From contig CP015195.1 in assembly GCA_012221805.1 (NCBI GenBank), positions 1,349,771 through 1,413,770 of the forward strand: 64,000 bases of DNA, read 5' to 3'. The notes beneath the pieces are model-generated. The model saw only the letters and a list, made by a program, of their open reading frames with translations. It made no database searches and was not told where the DNA came from. The translations under genes and the position numbers were made by a program. Below, piece by piece: positions 37,873 through 48,383 of this stretch; the first letter of the stretch is position 1; the number at the start of each line of letters is the position of its first letter. The DNA is from Pasteurellaceae bacterium RH1A (GTDB taxonomy: Bacteria; Pseudomonadota; Gammaproteobacteria; Enterobacterales; Pasteurellaceae).

Positions 37873-38430
37873 ATGGATATGCCATTTTCTCAAGGCCAAC
37901 TTGAGGAGATCCGAGGCAAGATGCTGAAATTTGCCCTGCTTCAGGTGCAAGACCAAAGTTTGGCTGAAGATATGGTGCAGGAGGCCTTTTTAAATGGCCT
38001 GAAAAACCAAGCGTCTTTTAAGGGGCAAGCCGCTTTTTCAACCTGGATTTTTGCTATTCTCAAAAACAAGATCTTAGATTATTTCCGCCAGAAAAAACGC
38101 TGGGTTTTGGAGTCGGAATTGGCCGATCAGGATGAAGATACCAACCATTTTTTTGATGAAAACGGCCACTGGAAGAGCCAGCAGTCGCCCTTTAACTTGG
38201 CCAAACACGATGGCGAAATCTATTCCAAGGAATTTTGGCGGCTCTTTGAGGCCTGCTTGACCCACCTGCCGGCCAGACAGGCTCGGGTCTTTATGATGCG
38301 AGAATATTTGGAGCTAGACAGCGAGCAGATTTGCAGCAATCTTGAGATCAGCACTGCCAACCTGCACACTTCGCTCTACCGTGCCAGACTACAACTACAA
38401 GCCTGCCTGACCCGCAAATTAGGAGACTAA
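37873..38430 (+). CDS. ECF-type RNA polymerase sigma factor
   Basis: The 185 residues hold sigma-70 region 2 (about 10-85; LAEDMVQEAFL, FSTWIFAILKNKILDYFR) and region 4 (about 125-180; LPARQARVFMMREYLELDSEQICSNLEIS), with no region 1 or 3, so it is an extracytoplasmic-function sigma factor. The middle insertion with HWKSQQSPF recalls the TIGR02943 group seen in beta- and gammaproteobacteria. AAGGAG precedes the ATG. The next gene, two bases later, encodes a zinc anti-sigma protein. Divergent genes for a methionine-rich protein and MsrPQ are its likely targets. Confidence 0.93.
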   Translation: MDMPFSQGQLEEIRGKMLKFALLQVQDQSLAEDMVQEAFLNGLKNQASFKGQAAFSTWIFAILKNKILDYFRQKKRWVLESELADQDEDTNHFFDENGHWKSQQSPFNLAKHDGEIYSKEFWRLFEACLTHLPARQARVFMMREYLELDSEQICSNLEISTANLHTSLYRARLQLQACLTRKLGD

Positions 38431-38432
38431 AT

Positions 38433-38615
38433 ATGAACTGCCAACGTGCCTCGGAACTAATTTCCCGTTCCAAAGAACAAAAACTGACCAAGTCGGAGCA
38501 GCTCCGCCTACAATTACACCTCTTGGCCTGCACCCATTGCCGAAAATTCCAAAAAAACTGCGATCAGTTAAGTATAATGATGCAGCAATTCAAGGGCCAG
38601 GGTGAGCAAGACTAG
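38433..38615 (+). CDS. Zinc-finger (ZAS) anti-sigma factor
   Basis: A 60-residue soluble protein with the anti-sigma zinc motif H29-x3-C33-x2-C36 (HLLACTHC) plus Cys3, without a membrane segment. This is the pattern of redox-sensitive anti-sigma factors such as RsrA and ChrR, where oxidation or metal loss frees the sigma factor. It follows the sigma gene by two bases and ends directly before the TusA-like gene. The small size and lack of a sensor domain suggest that it senses an oxidant itself. The role is inferred from motif and position. Confidence 0.82.
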   Translation: MNCQRASELISRSKEQKLTKSEQLRLQLHLLACTHCRKFQKNCDQLSIMMQQFKGQGEQD

Positions 38616-38825
38616 ATGGCTCATTTCCAGCTTGATTTACGAGCCTACACCTGCCCCCTGCCACTCTTGATGACCAAAAAGGCCTTGAAGACCTTAACAA
38701 GCGGGCAGGTGTTGGAGGTTTGGGTCAATAAGAGTGTAGCCAGAGCCGATTTTGAAGCCCTGGCCCAGCAACTTAACTTGCATTTTTCCTTTAGGGAAAA
38801 CCGACTTTATTTTGAATATCAATAA
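38616..38825 (+). CDS. TusA/SirA-like sulfur carrier protein
   Basis: A 69-residue protein of the TusA/YeeD/YedF family: LDLRAYTCPLPLLMTKKAL contains the CPxP motif with the sulfur-carrying Cys13. It starts directly after the stop codon of the anti-sigma gene with no base between, so it belongs to the sigma operon. TusA-like proteins carry persulfide sulfur; inside a putative oxidant-response operon it may support thiol repair. This is not the main TusA with confidence, since other copies may exist elsewhere. Confidence 0.85.
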   Translation: MAHFQLDLRAYTCPLPLLMTKKALKTLTSGQVLEVWVNKSVARADFEALAQQLNLHFSFRENRLYFEYQ

Positions 38826-38834
38826 GGAGTTTCT

Positions 38835-39233
38835 ATGAAAAACAGATGGTTATTTCTAGCCGCCCTAAGCGGCTTTTTCTGTGTCGCCTTTGGGGCCTTT
38901 ACCGCCCATGCCCTTGAAAAAAGCCTGTCTGATGTGGCTTTGACTTGGATTGACAAGGGGCTGAAATATCAATTTTTCCATACCCTAGCCTTGTTGGCGC
39001 TAGGCTTCTTCCAACTTGCAAATAATCTGCAAAATCCACCCGCTTGCCGGGCCAAGGCCTTTAATCTTATCGGCGGCAGCTGGGCACTGGGCATTTTGCT
39101 TTTTAGCGGCAGTCTTTATGCCTTAGCACTTGGTGCTAGCAAGATCTTTGTTTGGACAACACCGATCGGCGGCACGCTCTTTTTAGTGGGTTGGGCGGCC
39201 TTGATCTTTGTAAGCACAAGAGCGAGTAAGTAA
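38835..39233 (+). CDS. DUF423 (YgdD-type) membrane protein
   Basis: The 132 residues have four membrane segments and the DUF423 start: [20 protein letters not shown]. The function is unknown. AAGGAG precedes the ATG. Its stop overlaps the rlmM start by one base; ygdD and rlmM are also neighbours in E. coli. It may be read from the sigma operon promoter or its own. Confidence 0.9.
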   Translation: MKNRWLFLAALSGFFCVAFGAFTAHALEKSLSDVALTWIDKGLKYQFFHTLALLALGFFQLANNLQNPPACRAKAFNLIGGSWALGILLFSGSLYALALGASKIFVWTTPIGGTLFLVGWAALIFVSTRASK

Positions 39234-40315
39234 TGAATAAACTGGCCCTTTACTGCCGCCCTGGCTTTGAAAAAGAAGTGGCAGGTGAAATTACAGACAA
39301 GGCCGCCGAGCGAGGTGTGTTTGGCTTCGTTAATCTTAAGGAAAACAGCGGCTATGTGATTTTTGAATGCTATCAGGCAGGCGATGCCGACAGATTAGCT
39401 CGGGAGCTGCCCGTCAGCCAGCTTATCTTTGCCCGCCAGATGATTGTGGTGGGTGATTTGCTGGAAAACCTGCCCGAGCAGGACAGGATTTCGCCTATTC
39501 TTGAGTGTTATCAAGCCTTTAACCCCCAGGCTAGCTGCGATATTTGGGTGGAAACGCCTGACACCAACGAGGCCAAGGAGCTTTCGACCTTCTGCCGCAA
39601 GTTCACCGTGCCCTTGCGGGCGGCCCTGAAAAAAGAGGGCTGGCTCAAGGGCAGGGCAGGGGCCAAAAACAGCCTTCATCTGCATATTCTTTTTATCCGC
39701 CCAGGCGCTTGCTATGTGGGCTATGCCTATAACCATACCCGATCACCGTATTTCATGGGTATTCAACGCCTGAAATTCCCAGCCGATGCCCCCAGCCGTT
39801 CTACTCTCAAGCTGGAAGAGGCCATTTTGACCTTTATTCCCGTCCAGGAAGAAGAAAAGCGTTTTTCTGATCAGATGGTTGGCGTGGATTTAGGCGCCTG
39901 CCCAGGGGGCTGGACCTATCAGTTGGTTAAGCGTGGTGTCTTTGTTTATGCGGTCGATCACGGCAAAATGGCAGCCAGCCTGCACGACACGGGACGGATT
40001 GAACACTGCCCAGAAGACGGCTTTAAGTTCCAGCCACCCAAGGGCAAGCGGGTGGATTGGTTGGTTTGCGATATGGTAGAGCAGCCTATGCGGATTGCCA
40101 AACTGATGGCCAAGTGGTTTATCAATGGCTGGTGTAGGGAGAGTATCTTCAACCTCAAGCTGCCTATGAAAAAGCGTTATCAGGAAGTGCAGCTTTGTTT
40201 GGACTATTTAGCTGAAAGCTTGGCTAAAGAGGGCTTTAAGTTCAAGCTTCAAGCCAAGCACCTTTATCATGACAGGGAAGAAATTACTGTGCATATCCGT
40301 GCGGAAAAACTGTAA
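39233..40315 (+). CDS. rlmM: 23S rRNA (cytidine(2498)-2'-O)-methyltransferase RlmM
   Basis: RlmM methylates C2498 in the peptidyl-transferase region of 23S rRNA before the large subunit is complete. The 360 residues have an N-terminal THUMP-like part and a C-terminal Rossmann methyltransferase with the SAM motif [15 protein letters not shown]. Length and the start [20 protein letters not shown] agree with the family. It is coupled to the DUF423 gene by a one-base overlap. Confidence 0.96.
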   Translation: MNKLALYCRPGFEKEVAGEITDKAAERGVFGFVNLKENSGYVIFECYQAGDADRLARELPVSQLIFARQMIVVGDLLENLPEQDRISPILECYQAFNPQASCDIWVETPDTNEAKELSTFCRKFTVPLRAALKKEGWLKGRAGAKNSLHLHILFIRPGACYVGYAYNHTRSPYFMGIQRLKFPADAPSRSTLKLEEAILTFIPVQEEEKRFSDQMVGVDLGACPGGWTYQLVKRGVFVYAVDHGKMAASLHDTGRIEHCPEDGFKFQPPKGKRVDWLVCDMVEQPMRIAKLMAKWFINGWCRESIFNLKLPMKKRYQEVQLCLDYLAESLAKEGFKFKLQAKHLYHDREEITVHIRAEKL

Positions 40316-40391
40316 AATCGGCCAAAATGGGATAAATATCCTACAAATAGTTTAGATAATGGTCGCTTGTGCGGTTTTTTATAAAAAAGGC

Positions 40392-40419
40392 TTGCAAGAA
40401 TTTTTTGTGGGCCTATAAT
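40392..40419 (+). promoter_or_regulatory. Promoter of the initiator tRNA gene
   Basis: TTGCAA at 40392-40397 and a perfect TATAAT at 40414-40419 are separated by 16 bases. Transcription should start near 40426, eight bases before the tRNA. Confidence 0.85.
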
Positions 40420-40433
40420 AGCAACCATTCAGA

Positions 40434-40510
<77 letters not shown>

Positions 40511-40519
40511 GTTTTAAGG

Positions 40520-40557
40520 CTCATCGTTCTGTTTAGGACGGTGAGTTTTGTTTTATT
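40520..40557 (+). terminator. Terminator after the initiator tRNA
   Basis: An 11-bp stem with two G-U pairs (40520-40530 with 40535-40545) and a GTTT loop is followed by TTTTGTTTTATT. Some read-through into rimP is expected, as in E. coli. Confidence 0.75.
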
Positions 40558-40611
40558 AGCTGTTTGATTTTACAAGGATTTGTAAAAAAACGAATAAAAC
40601 AAACCGCTTGG

Positions 40612-40642
40612 AAGCCCCTTAAAAATTTTTGGGGCTTTTTTG
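40612..40642 (+). terminator. Second hairpin terminator upstream of rimP
   Basis: AAGCCCC at 40612-40618 pairs with GGGGCTT at 40631-40637, with a self-pairing A/T loop, followed by T-rich sequence. A USS-like CCGCTT is just before it. It is the second terminator in the 348-base gap between tRNA and rimP. Confidence 0.7.
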
Positions 40643-40705
40643 TGGCTTGAGTCCAGCTTTGTTTGTTTTAAGAGGGCTTTTTAGCTCTTTTTTTGTATCT
40701 AATAA

Positions 40706-40840
40706 TCCCCCTCTTTGAAAAAGAGGGGTTAGGGGAGATTTTTCAGGCTTGATAACGGAGAGAGGGAGCATTTTTGAAATGTTTTACCTGCTTGTAAGTT
40801 AGTTAAATCCCCCTAGCCCCCCTTTTTCAAAGGGGGGAAT
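40706..40840. repeat. Palindromic repeat pair upstream of rimP
   Basis: Inverted C/G-rich units at 40706-40737 and 40808-40840 share the core TCCCCCTCTTTGAAAAAGAGG...TTAGGGG. Each can fold alone, and they can pair with each other over about 70 bases. No coding frame lies inside. The right unit ends eight bases before the rimP ribosome site, so it could affect rimP-nusA-infB expression. Confidence 0.8.
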
Positions 40841-40858
40841 ACTAAATAGGAGGTTTCT

Positions 40859-41320
40859 TTGGCAACTTTGGAACAGAAATTACAAGATTTAGTGCTCGAT
40901 TCTATTGAAGCAATGGGATGTGAGCTGGTTGGTATTGAATGCCAACGTGCAGGGCGTTTTTTAACCGTTCGCCTATACATTGACAAAGAAGGTGGCGTTA
41001 GCATTGATGATTGCAGCGATGTCAGCCGTCAAGTCAGTGCCATTTTTGATGTGGAAGACCCGATTGCGGATAAATACAACCTTGAGGTCTCTTCCCCAGG
41101 CTTAGATCGCCCACTTTTCACCCTTGAACACTATCAACGCTTTATCGGCCGTGAAGTAGTGATCCACCTGCGGATCCCAATGTTCGACCGCCGCAAGTGG
41201 CAGGGCGAGATTTTAAGCGTGGAAAATGACTTGATCAGCTTAAAAGTCGAGAATGAAGAACGTGCCTTTGCCTTTGGCAATATTCAAAAAGCCAATTTAG
41301 TTCCAGTTTTTAATTTTTAA
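40859..41320 (+). CDS. rimP: Ribosome maturation factor RimP
   Basis: RimP helps to assemble the 30S subunit. The 153 residues begin [20 protein letters not shown] and hold the conserved segments [23 protein letters not shown] and [10 protein letters not shown]. The start is a TTG at 40859, chosen because AGGAGG stands five bases before it and the alignment with known RimP begins there. It opens the rimP-nusA-infB operon behind the initiator tRNA. Confidence 0.95.
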   Translation: MATLEQKLQDLVLDSIEAMGCELVGIECQRAGRFLTVRLYIDKEGGVSIDDCSDVSRQVSAIFDVEDPIADKYNLEVSSPGLDRPLFTLEHYQRFIGREVVIHLRIPMFDRRKWQGEILSVENDLISLKVENEERAFAFGNIQKANLVPVFNF

Positions 41321-41331
41321 TAGGGAAAACC

Positions 41332-42822
41332 ATGAGTAAAGAAATCCTGTTAGCCGCAGAAGCGGTATCCAATGAAAAATTATTACCAAAAGAAGCGATT
41401 TTTGAAGCCCTTGAAAACGCCTTGGCCATCTCCACCAAAAAGAAAAAAGAGATGGACATTGATGTGCGTGTGGTGATTGATCGTAAAACTGGCGAATTCC
41501 AAACCTTCCGCCGCTGGCTTGTGGTGGAAGAAGTCCACAATATGACCCGTGAAATCACCCTTGAAGCGGCACGTTTTGATAATCCAGACGTACAGTTGGG
41601 TGATATTGTTGAAGATGAAGTGGATTCTATCCCCTTTGATCGCATCACCATGCAAACAGCCCGTCAGGTGATTAGTGCCAAGATCCGTGATGCAGAACGC
41701 CAGAAAGTGGTTGATCAATTCAAATCCCACTTAAACAGCATCATCACGGCCACCGTCAAAAAAGTGAACCGTGATCAAATTATCTTGGATTTAGGCAATC
41801 AAGCTGAAGCGGTGATCATGCGTGAAGATATGTTACCGCGTGAAAACTTCCGTCCAGGTGACCGTGTGCGTGGTGTACTTTATGCCATCAAGCCTGAATC
41901 CAAAGGCCCGCAGCTGTTTGTTACCCGTGCTAAACCTATCATGCTGGAAGAGTTATTTAAACTTGAAGTGCCAGAAATTGGCGAGGGCGTGATTGAAATC
42001 AAGGGTGCCAGCCGTGATCCTGCCTCTCGTGCCAAAATTGCGGTCAAAACCCATGATAAACGTATCGATCCAGTCGGTGCTTGCGTGGGTATGCGTGGCG
42101 CCCGTGTTCAGGCCATCAGTAATGAATTGGGCGGCGAGCGTGTGGACATCGTGCTTTGGGACGACAATCCAGCCCAGTATGTGATCAACGCCATGGCACC
42201 AGCCGATGTGGTCTCTATCGTGGTAGATGAAGACAAGCACGCCATGGACTTGGCCGTTGAGCCAACCAAACTGGCCCAAGCCATCGGCCGTAACGGCCAA
42301 AACGTGCGTTTAGCCACCCAATTAACAGGCTGGGCCTTAAACGTGATGACCACCGAAGACATGGAAAAACAAAATAAATCTGCCACCAACAAGCTGGTTG
42401 ATTTATTTATGCGTGAACTTGAGCTGGAAGAAGACTTCGCCCAGTTATTGTGCGATGAAGGCTTTACCACCCTTGAGGAAGTGGCCTATATCCCAGTATC
42501 AGAGTTTACCGCCATTGATGGCTTAGAAGATGAAGACCTGGTTGAAGAGCTTCAAACCCGTGCTAAAAATGCCCTGACCCGCATTGCCCTTGAAGAAGAG
42601 CAAGAGCTGGCGGCGGCCAATATTGAAGAGGCGCTCTTAAACCTTGAGGGCATGGAACGCCACATTGCCTTAAAACTGGCTGAACAAAACATTAAAACCC
42701 TTGAAGAACTGGCTGAACAGGGCGTTGATGATCTTGCAGACATTGAAGAATTATCCGCAGAAAAAGCGGCTGACCTTATCATGGCAGCCCGCAACATTTG
42801 TTGGTTCAGCGAAAATGAATAA
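41332..42822 (+). CDS. nusA: Transcription termination/antitermination factor NusA
   Basis: NusA binds RNA polymerase and RNA and controls pausing, termination and antitermination. The 496 residues show the NusA N-terminal domain, S1 domain (about 135-200), two KH domains (about 230-345) and two acidic C-terminal repeats, the enterobacterial layout. It lies 11 bases after rimP and 11 before infB. The identification is secure. Confidence 0.97.
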   Translation: MSKEILLAAEAVSNEKLLPKEAIFEALENALAISTKKKKEMDIDVRVVIDRKTGEFQTFRRWLVVEEVHNMTREITLEAARFDNPDVQLGDIVEDEVDSIPFDRITMQTARQVISAKIRDAERQKVVDQFKSHLNSIITATVKKVNRDQIILDLGNQAEAVIMREDMLPRENFRPGDRVRGVLYAIKPESKGPQLFVTRAKPIMLEELFKLEVPEIGEGVIEIKGASRDPASRAKIAVKTHDKRIDPVGACVGMRGARVQAISNELGGERVDIVLWDDNPAQYVINAMAPADVVSIVVDEDKHAMDLAVEPTKLAQAIGRNGQNVRLATQLTGWALNVMTTEDMEKQNKSATNKLVDLFMRELELEEDFAQLLCDEGFTTLEEVAYIPVSEFTAIDGLEDEDLVEELQTRAKNALTRIALEEEQELAAANIEEALLNLEGMERHIALKLAEQNIKTLEELAEQGVDDLADIEELSAEKAADLIMAARNICWFSENE

Positions 42823-42833
42823 AGGAGTAGAAG

Positions 42834-45344
42834 ATGACAGAAGAGAAAAAACCCGCGAAAAAATTATCGCTGGGCGGCAAAGTCAATAAGCAACAAGATA
42901 CCGTAAAAACCATTACTTCCGATGGCAAGGCCAAGGCTGTTGTGGTTAAGCAACACAAGCATCGTTCTGTAGATATTGAAGCAGCCAAAAAAGCCGAAGA
43001 ACAAGCCCGTTTAGCAGCTGAAGCTCAAGCCCAGGCTGAAAAACAAGCGGCTGAAAATGCCAAAAAAGTTGCAGAAGAAGCCGCCAAAGAAGAAGCGAAA
43101 AAGGTTTCTCAACCGCCTGTGATGCCAAACAAGGCCAAGGCAGACAAACCAAAAGCCGAAGCCAAACCGGCTGCACCAAAGGCAGAAAAAATAGTGGATG
43201 CCGAAAAAGAAGCCAAGCGTAAGGAAGAAGATGAATTACGCCGCAAGCAAGAGGAAATCGCTCGCCAAAAAGCCGAAATGGAAGCCAAGCGTGCCGCAGA
43301 AAATGCCCGCCGTTTAGCTGAAATTGAGCGTGAAGAGGGTGGCAATACCAGCGAAGACTTTGAAGACGACCGTTTCACCTCCAAATACGCCCGTGAAGCA
43401 GAAAGCGATTCTGAACGCCGCAGCGAAAACCGTGGCCGTGGTAAGGCGGGTGTGGCCAAGGCCAAAAAAGGTGGCCGTGATGATGTGTCTAGCAAGTCTG
43501 AACGTGAAGCCAATCGCCGTAACCAAAAGGGCAAAGCCAATAAGAAGAGCAGCCTGCAACAGGGCTTTACCAAGCCAGCTGCCCCGGTTACCCGTGATGT
43601 GGTCTTAGGCGAAACCATCACAGTTGCAGAATTGGCCAACAAAATGGCCGTGAAAGCGACTGAAGTGATCAAAACCATGATGAAGATGGGGGCTATGGCC
43701 ACCATCAACCAGGTGATCGACCAAGAAACTGCCCAACTGGTGGCAGAAGAAATGGGCCATAAGGTTATTTTACGCAATGAAAACGAGCTAGAAGACTCAC
43801 TCATGAGCGATCGTGATGTGGATGTGGAAAAAGTTACCCGTGCGCCAGTGGTGACCATTATGGGCCACGTTGACCATGGTAAAACCTCCCTTCTTGACTA
43901 TATCCGTAAGGCCAAGGTGGCCGCAGGCGAGGCCGGCGGGATTACCCAGCACATCGGTGCCTACCATGTCGAAACCGATGATGGCAAGATGATCACCTTC
44001 TTAGACACCCCAGGACACGCAGCCTTTACCTCCATGCGTGCCCGTGGTGCCAAGGCAACCGACATCGTGGTGCTTGTAGTTGCCGCAGACGATGGCGTTA
44101 TGCCACAAACCATCGAGGCCATTCAACACGCCAAGGCGGCGGGTGTGCCAATCGTGGTTGCGGTGAACAAAATTGATAAGCCAGAAGCTAACCCAGACCG
44201 AGTGGAAACCGAGCTTCTGCAACACGAAGTGGTGGCCGAGAAATTCGGTGGTGATGTGCAGTTCGTTTATGTGTCTGCCAAGAAAGGAACAGGCGTGGAC
44301 GAGCTACTCGAAGCCATCTTGCTCCAATCTGAAGTCTTGGAATTAACCGCTGTGAAAAACGGCATGGCAACCGGTGTGGTGATTGAGTCCTACCTGGATA
44401 AAGGCCGCGGTCCAGTGGCAACCGTGCTGGTTCAATCGGGTACGCTTAACAAGGGCGACATCGTCTTGTGTGGTTTTGAGTACGGCCGTGTTCGTGCCAT
44501 GCGTGATGAGAACGGTAAGGACATTGATTCAGCCGGCCCATCCATTCCAGTGGAATTACTGGGTCTTTCTGGCGTGCCAGCTGCCGGTGATGAAGCAACC
44601 GTGGTGCGTGATGAGAAGAAAGCCCGTGAAGTGGCCCTCTATCGTCAAGGCAAGTTCCGTGAAGTCAAACTGGCTCGCCAACAAAAAGCCAAACTTGAGA
44701 ACATGTTTACCAACATGACCGAGGGCGATGTGGCTGAACTCAACATTATCGTTAAAGCAGACGTACAAGGTTCTGTGGAAGCCATCGTTCAATCCTTGCT
44801 TGAGCTTTCAACTGATGAAGTGAAAGTCAAAGTTGTGGGTTCAGGCGTGGGCGGTATTACCGAAACTGATGCCACCTTGGCTGCTGCCTCCAACGCCATT
44901 ATGGTCGGCTTTAACGTGCGTGCCGATGCCTCTGCTCGCCGTGTAATTGAAAACGAAAGCATTGACCTACGCTACTATTCCATCATTTACGAACTTCTCA
45001 ACGATGTGAAAGCAGCCATGAGCGGTATGTTACAGCCTGAATTCAAGCAAGAAATCATCGGCCTGGCTGAAGTGCGTGATGTCTTCCGCCACCCGAAATT
45101 TGGTGCCATTGCAGGTTGTATGGTCACTGAAGGTATTGTTAAACGTAACAACCCAATCCGTGTTCTGCGTGATAACGTGGTTATCTTTGAGGGCGAGCTG
45201 GAATCCCTGCGCCGCTTTAAAGACGACGTATCTGAAGTCCGCAACGGCATGGAATGTGGTATCGGCGTGAAGAACTACAACGATGTTAAAGTCGGCGACC
45301 AAATTGAGGTCTTCGAAGTGGTTGAGGTTAAGCGTTCGATTTAA
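42834..45344 (+). CDS. infB: Translation initiation factor IF-2
   Basis: IF-2 brings fMet-tRNA to the 30S subunit and drives subunit joining with GTP. The 836 residues have a long charged Ala/Lys/Glu-rich N-terminal region (to about 250), the IF2_N fold, and the GTPase with G1 GHVDHGKTS (near 343), DTPGHAAF and NKID, followed by domains II to IV. In many relatives rbfA and truB follow; here a terminator and a convergent ftsH follow instead. The minus strand shows long open shadows that are not genes. Confidence 0.97.
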   Translation: MTEEKKPAKKLSLGGKVNKQQDTVKTITSDGKAKAVVVKQHKHRSVDIEAAKKAEEQARLAAEAQAQAEKQAAENAKKVAEEAAKEEAKKVSQPPVMPNKAKADKPKAEAKPAAPKAEKIVDAEKEAKRKEEDELRRKQEEIARQKAEMEAKRAAENARRLAEIEREEGGNTSEDFEDDRFTSKYAREAESDSERRSENRGRGKAGVAKAKKGGRDDVSSKSEREANRRNQKGKANKKSSLQQGFTKPAAPVTRDVVLGETITVAELANKMAVKATEVIKTMMKMGAMATINQVIDQETAQLVAEEMGHKVILRNENELEDSLMSDRDVDVEKVTRAPVVTIMGHVDHGKTSLLDYIRKAKVAAGEAGGITQHIGAYHVETDDGKMITFLDTPGHAAFTSMRARGAKATDIVVLVVAADDGVMPQTIEAIQHAKAAGVPIVVAVNKIDKPEANPDRVETELLQHEVVAEKFGGDVQFVYVSAKKGTGVDELLEAILLQSEVLELTAVKNGMATGVVIESYLDKGRGPVATVLVQSGTLNKGDIVLCGFEYGRVRAMRDENGKDIDSAGPSIPVELLGLSGVPAAGDEATVVRDEKKAREVALYRQGKFREVKLARQQKAKLENMFTNMTEGDVAELNIIVKADVQGSVEAIVQSLLELSTDEVKVKVVGSGVGGITETDATLAAASNAIMVGFNVRADASARRVIENESIDLRYYSIIYELLNDVKAAMSGMLQPEFKQEIIGLAEVRDVFRHPKFGAIAGCMVTEGIVKRNNPIRVLRDNVVIFEGELESLRRFKDDVSEVRNGMECGIGVKNYNDVKVGDQIEVFEVVEVKRSI

Positions 45345-45360
45345 GCGCTACAAACAAGAT

Positions 45361-45384
45361 AAAGCCCCGCAAGGGGCTTTTTTT
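45361..45384 (+). terminator. Intrinsic terminator of infB
   Basis: AAAGCCCC and GGGGCTTT pair around GCAA and are followed by T4, 16 bases after the infB stop. It ends the rimP-nusA-infB operon, so rbfA-truB cannot be part of it. Confidence 0.9.
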
Positions 45385-45456
45385 GTGCCTGCAAGCGGTT
45401 AGTTTTGAGCTGGAATTTGCAAATTGGCTTGATAAGCAAGGCGGGGAGAGCAGGGC

Positions 45457-45487
45457 ACAAAAAAGCCGAACTCATGTTCGGCTTTTT
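45457..45487. terminator. Bidirectional terminator at the 3' end of ftsH
   Basis: AAAAGCCGAAC (45461-45471) pairs with GTTCGGCTTTT (45476-45486) around TCAT; A and T runs flank it on both sides. It lies 14 bases beyond the minus-strand ftsH stop. Confidence 0.85.
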
Positions 45488-45500
45488 CTTTCAACGTTTG

Positions 45501-47438
45501 CTATTCAGGCTTTGGCTCTGAATTGGCAACAGAGCCATTATTCAAATCAACATCAGGTGTTTGTTCCGTTTCTTCCTTAACCTGGTTTTCTGATGCGTTA
45601 TCATCGGATTTAGGCTTGGTGGAATTGTCCTTCCAGGTTGATTCGCTGACTGGTCGGCGGTTCATCAAGTCATCAATTTGCTGGCGATCCAGGGTTTCAT
45701 ACTTGAGGAGGGCATCCTTCATGGCGTGGAGAATGTCCATATTTTCCATCAGTACCTTCTTGGCTCGGTCGTAGTTGCGGTCGATGATCTTACGCATTTC
45801 TTCGTTAATCACCTTGGCAGTATCTTCTGATACGCCCTTAACCGCCCCAAAACCATCTTCATCTTGGTAGAAAATTGGGCCAAGTTTTTCGGAGAAGCCC
45901 CATTGGGTCACCATGGCTCGCACAATGCGGCTGGCCTGTTGAATATCTGATGAAGCCCCTGTGGTAATCTTATCTTCACCAAAAATCAAACCTTCTGCCA
46001 CTCGGCCACCGTAAATCATGGATAGGCGGCTTTCCAGCTTGGTAAAGGTTTCGCTAACCCGGTCGCCTTCAGGCAAGAACTGGGCAAAGCCGAGAGCCTG
46101 ACCACGAGGGATAATGGTGACCTTGTTGATTGGATCGTGTTCTGGCATGAGATAACCCACAATCACATGGCCCGATTCATGGTAGGCCGTGTTTTCGATT
46201 TCTTTCGGGGTCATGGCCATGGAACGGCGTTCTGGGCCCATGTTGATCTTGTCCTTGGCCTTTTCAAAATCTTCCATGGTCACGACTTTCTTGTTCTCAC
46301 GGGCGGCGAAAAGGGCAGCTTCATTGACTAAGTTGGCTAATTGAGCGCCTGAATAGCCTGGTGTTCCACGAGCCAGGGTTTCTAAGTCCACATTGGCAGC
46401 CACTGGCACTTTTTTGATGTGAACCTGTAAAATTTGTTCACGGCCTTTCACATTCGGTAAATCAACTGTGACCTGGCGGTCGAAACGGCCTGGACGGGTG
46501 AGAGCATTGTCCAGCACGTCTGCACGGTTGGTGGCAGCGATGATAATAACCCCTTCACTGCCTTCAAAACCATCCATTTCCACCAACATTTGGTTGAGGG
46601 TTTGTTCACGCTCATCGTGGCCACCGCTAAAGCCGGCACCGCCACGCTTACGGCCGACCGCATCGATTTCATCAATAAAGATGATACATGGGGCATTCTT
46701 TTTAGCCTGTTCAAAGAGATCACGCACACGGGAAGCACCGACACCCACGAACATTTCCACAAAGTCAGAACCGGCCATGGTGAAGAATGGCACTTTTGCC
46801 TCGCCCGCAATGGCCTTGGCCAAGAGGGTTTTACCCGTACCTGGTGGGCCGACCATAAGAATGCCTTTAGGGATACGGCCACCCAGCTTTTGGAATTTCT
46901 GCGGATCACGCAGGAAGTCCACCACCTCGGCCACTTCTTCCTTGGCTTCATCACAGCCTGCCACATCGGCAAAGGAGGTTTTAACCTGATCGGCGGTCAG
47001 CATCTTGGCCTTGCTACGGCCAAAGCTCATGGCACCCCGGCCTCCGCCCTGCATTTGTCGCATATAAAATACCCAAAAGCCGATTAACATAAGCATTGGG
47101 AACCAGGAAATCAGGATTTGAGAGAGCAGGCCACGGCGTTCTTGAGGTTCACCTTTGATCACGGCTGAGGTTTTGGCCAGGTCTGCCATCAGATATTCAT
47201 CATACATAGGCATAACAGTCTGATACTGGGAGCCGTCAGCCTTGGTCACCGTGATAGAATCATCATTCTGTTTGAAATTAACCTCTCTTAAGCGGTTATC
47301 CTTGATGTCGCTTAAAAAGGTTGAGTAGGGCACGGTGTTGGCCGTGTTAGTGAAGTTCGAGTTAAAACCTTGGAAAGCGGTCATAAGCACAACGGCCACC
47401 ACTACCCAAAGTACAATGTTTTTAACCATATCGTTCAA
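45501..47438 (-). CDS. ftsH: ATP-dependent zinc metalloprotease FtsH
   Basis: FtsH is a membrane-bound AAA+ protease that degrades LpxC, sigma-32 and damaged membrane proteins. The 645 residues have two N-terminal membrane segments (about 7-25 and 100-120), Walker [19 protein letters not shown], the second region of homology, and the zinc site HESGH. The start is probably a TTG at 47438, behind AGAGGA; an ATG nine bases later (MVKNIVLW) is the alternative. rlmE lies 146 bases upstream on the same strand, as in E. coli. Confidence 0.96.
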   Translation of the reverse strand: MNDMVKNIVLWVVVAVVLMTAFQGFNSNFTNTANTVPYSTFLSDIKDNRLREVNFKQNDDSITVTKADGSQYQTVMPMYDEYLMADLAKTSAVIKGEPQERRGLLSQILISWFPMLMLIGFWVFYMRQMQGGGRGAMSFGRSKAKMLTADQVKTSFADVAGCDEAKEEVAEVVDFLRDPQKFQKLGGRIPKGILMVGPPGTGKTLLAKAIAGEAKVPFFTMAGSDFVEMFVGVGASRVRDLFEQAKKNAPCIIFIDEIDAVGRKRGGAGFSGGHDEREQTLNQMLVEMDGFEGSEGVIIIAATNRADVLDNALTRPGRFDRQVTVDLPNVKGREQILQVHIKKVPVAANVDLETLARGTPGYSGAQLANLVNEAALFAARENKKVVTMEDFEKAKDKINMGPERRSMAMTPKEIENTAYHESGHVIVGYLMPEHDPINKVTIIPRGQALGFAQFLPEGDRVSETFTKLESRLSMIYGGRVAEGLIFGEDKITTGASSDIQQASRIVRAMVTQWGFSEKLGPIFYQDEDGFGAVKGVSEDTAKVINEEMRKIIDRNYDRAKKVLMENMDILHAMKDALLKYETLDRQQIDDLMNRRPVSESTWKDNSTKPKSDDNASENQVKEETEQTPDVDLNNGSVANSEPKPE

Positions 47439-47584
47439 GGTTAAATTCCTCTTGTGAAATAAAAAAGAAAAACAGCGTCAGATTACTATAAATTTAGGCT
47501 TTAGGCTATTTAAAATTCCCCGCCTGCTTAGCCTGAATGCCAAACAAGCGGGTAAAAAAGCGAGATTTTTTGCAAAAAGGCAAC

Positions 47585-48211
47585 TTAGCCCTTGTAGCCC
47601 GTTGCCACAATATAGACTTCACGCGATCGGCCACGAGAAGCCTCAGGCTTACGGACTTTCACCGTGCTGAACATGGAACGGATTTCCCGCAGATATTCAT
47701 CAAAGCCTTCCCCTTGGAAAACCTTGACTACAAAACTGCCCTTGACGGCCAAAACCTGACGGCACATATCCAGAGCCAGTTCCACCAGATACATGGCACG
47801 AGGAATATCGACAGACGGCATACCACTAAAATTAGGCGCCATATCCGACATAACCACATCCACCTTCTCATCACCCACTCGCTCCAGCAGGGCATTGAGT
47901 ACACTTTCCTCACGGAAATCGCCTTGCAGGAAATCCACCCCCACAATAGGGTTCATATCCAAAATATCACAGGCAATGACCCGGCCCTTGCCGCCAATTT
48001 GCGTGACAACGTATTGAGACCAACCCCCAGGGGCAGCCCCTAAATCGACCACGGTCATACCATGCTTAAATAAGCGATCGGTTTGTTGAATTTCATCTAA
48101 TTTAAAATAGGCACGGGAGCGAAGTTTTTGCTTGTGTGCCTTTTGGACAAATTGGTCCTTAAAATGTTCTGCAAGCCAACGAGATGAGCTTGCACTGCGT
48201 TTTCTACCCAT
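47585..48211 (-). CDS. rlmE: 23S rRNA (uridine(2552)-2'-O)-methyltransferase RlmE
   Basis: RlmE (RrmJ, FtsJ) methylates U2552 in the A loop of 23S rRNA, needed for 50S assembly and for heat tolerance. The 208 residues contain [12 protein letters not shown] (SAM binding), [10 protein letters not shown] and [14 protein letters not shown] with the catalytic K-D-K residues. AGGAAT precedes the ATG. It is followed on the same strand by ftsH; a USS lies in the gap. Confidence 0.96.
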   Translation of the reverse strand: MGRKRSASSSRWLAEHFKDQFVQKAHKQKLRSRAYFKLDEIQQTDRLFKHGMTVVDLGAAPGGWSQYVVTQIGGKGRVIACDILDMNPIVGVDFLQGDFREESVLNALLERVGDEKVDVVMSDMAPNFSGMPSVDIPRAMYLVELALDMCRQVLAVKGSFVVKVFQGEGFDEYLREIRSMFSTVKVRKPEASRGRSREVYIVATGYKG

Positions 48212-48383
48212 GAATATTCCTTCTAAAAAATCCCTCTAATAATAAGGGTAAAATCAGAACATTCAAGGGAATTTGATCGGGAATGGGCTTTTTTATTCGT
48301 TTTTATAACTATTTATTAAGCAGAAAGGGGAGATAGCACCAGGCTATCTACTCAGAAAGGAATAAATTATCTATATATCGTTT

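Noticed and set aside
40706..40840. CRISPR-like array or mobile element with coding capacity
   Set aside because: There are only two inverted units, no regular spacers and no open frame; it is a palindromic repeat pair.
43109..43858. Open frame of 249 codons on the minus strand opposite infB
   Set aside because: It is a shadow of the charged, repetitive IF-2 coding region; the translation is Ser/Leu/Ala-rich with no ribosome site or family match.
46448..46989. Two frames of about 174 codons overlapping ftsH in other frames
   Set aside because: The ftsH frame is certain over this stretch; the alternatives have biased composition and no start signals.
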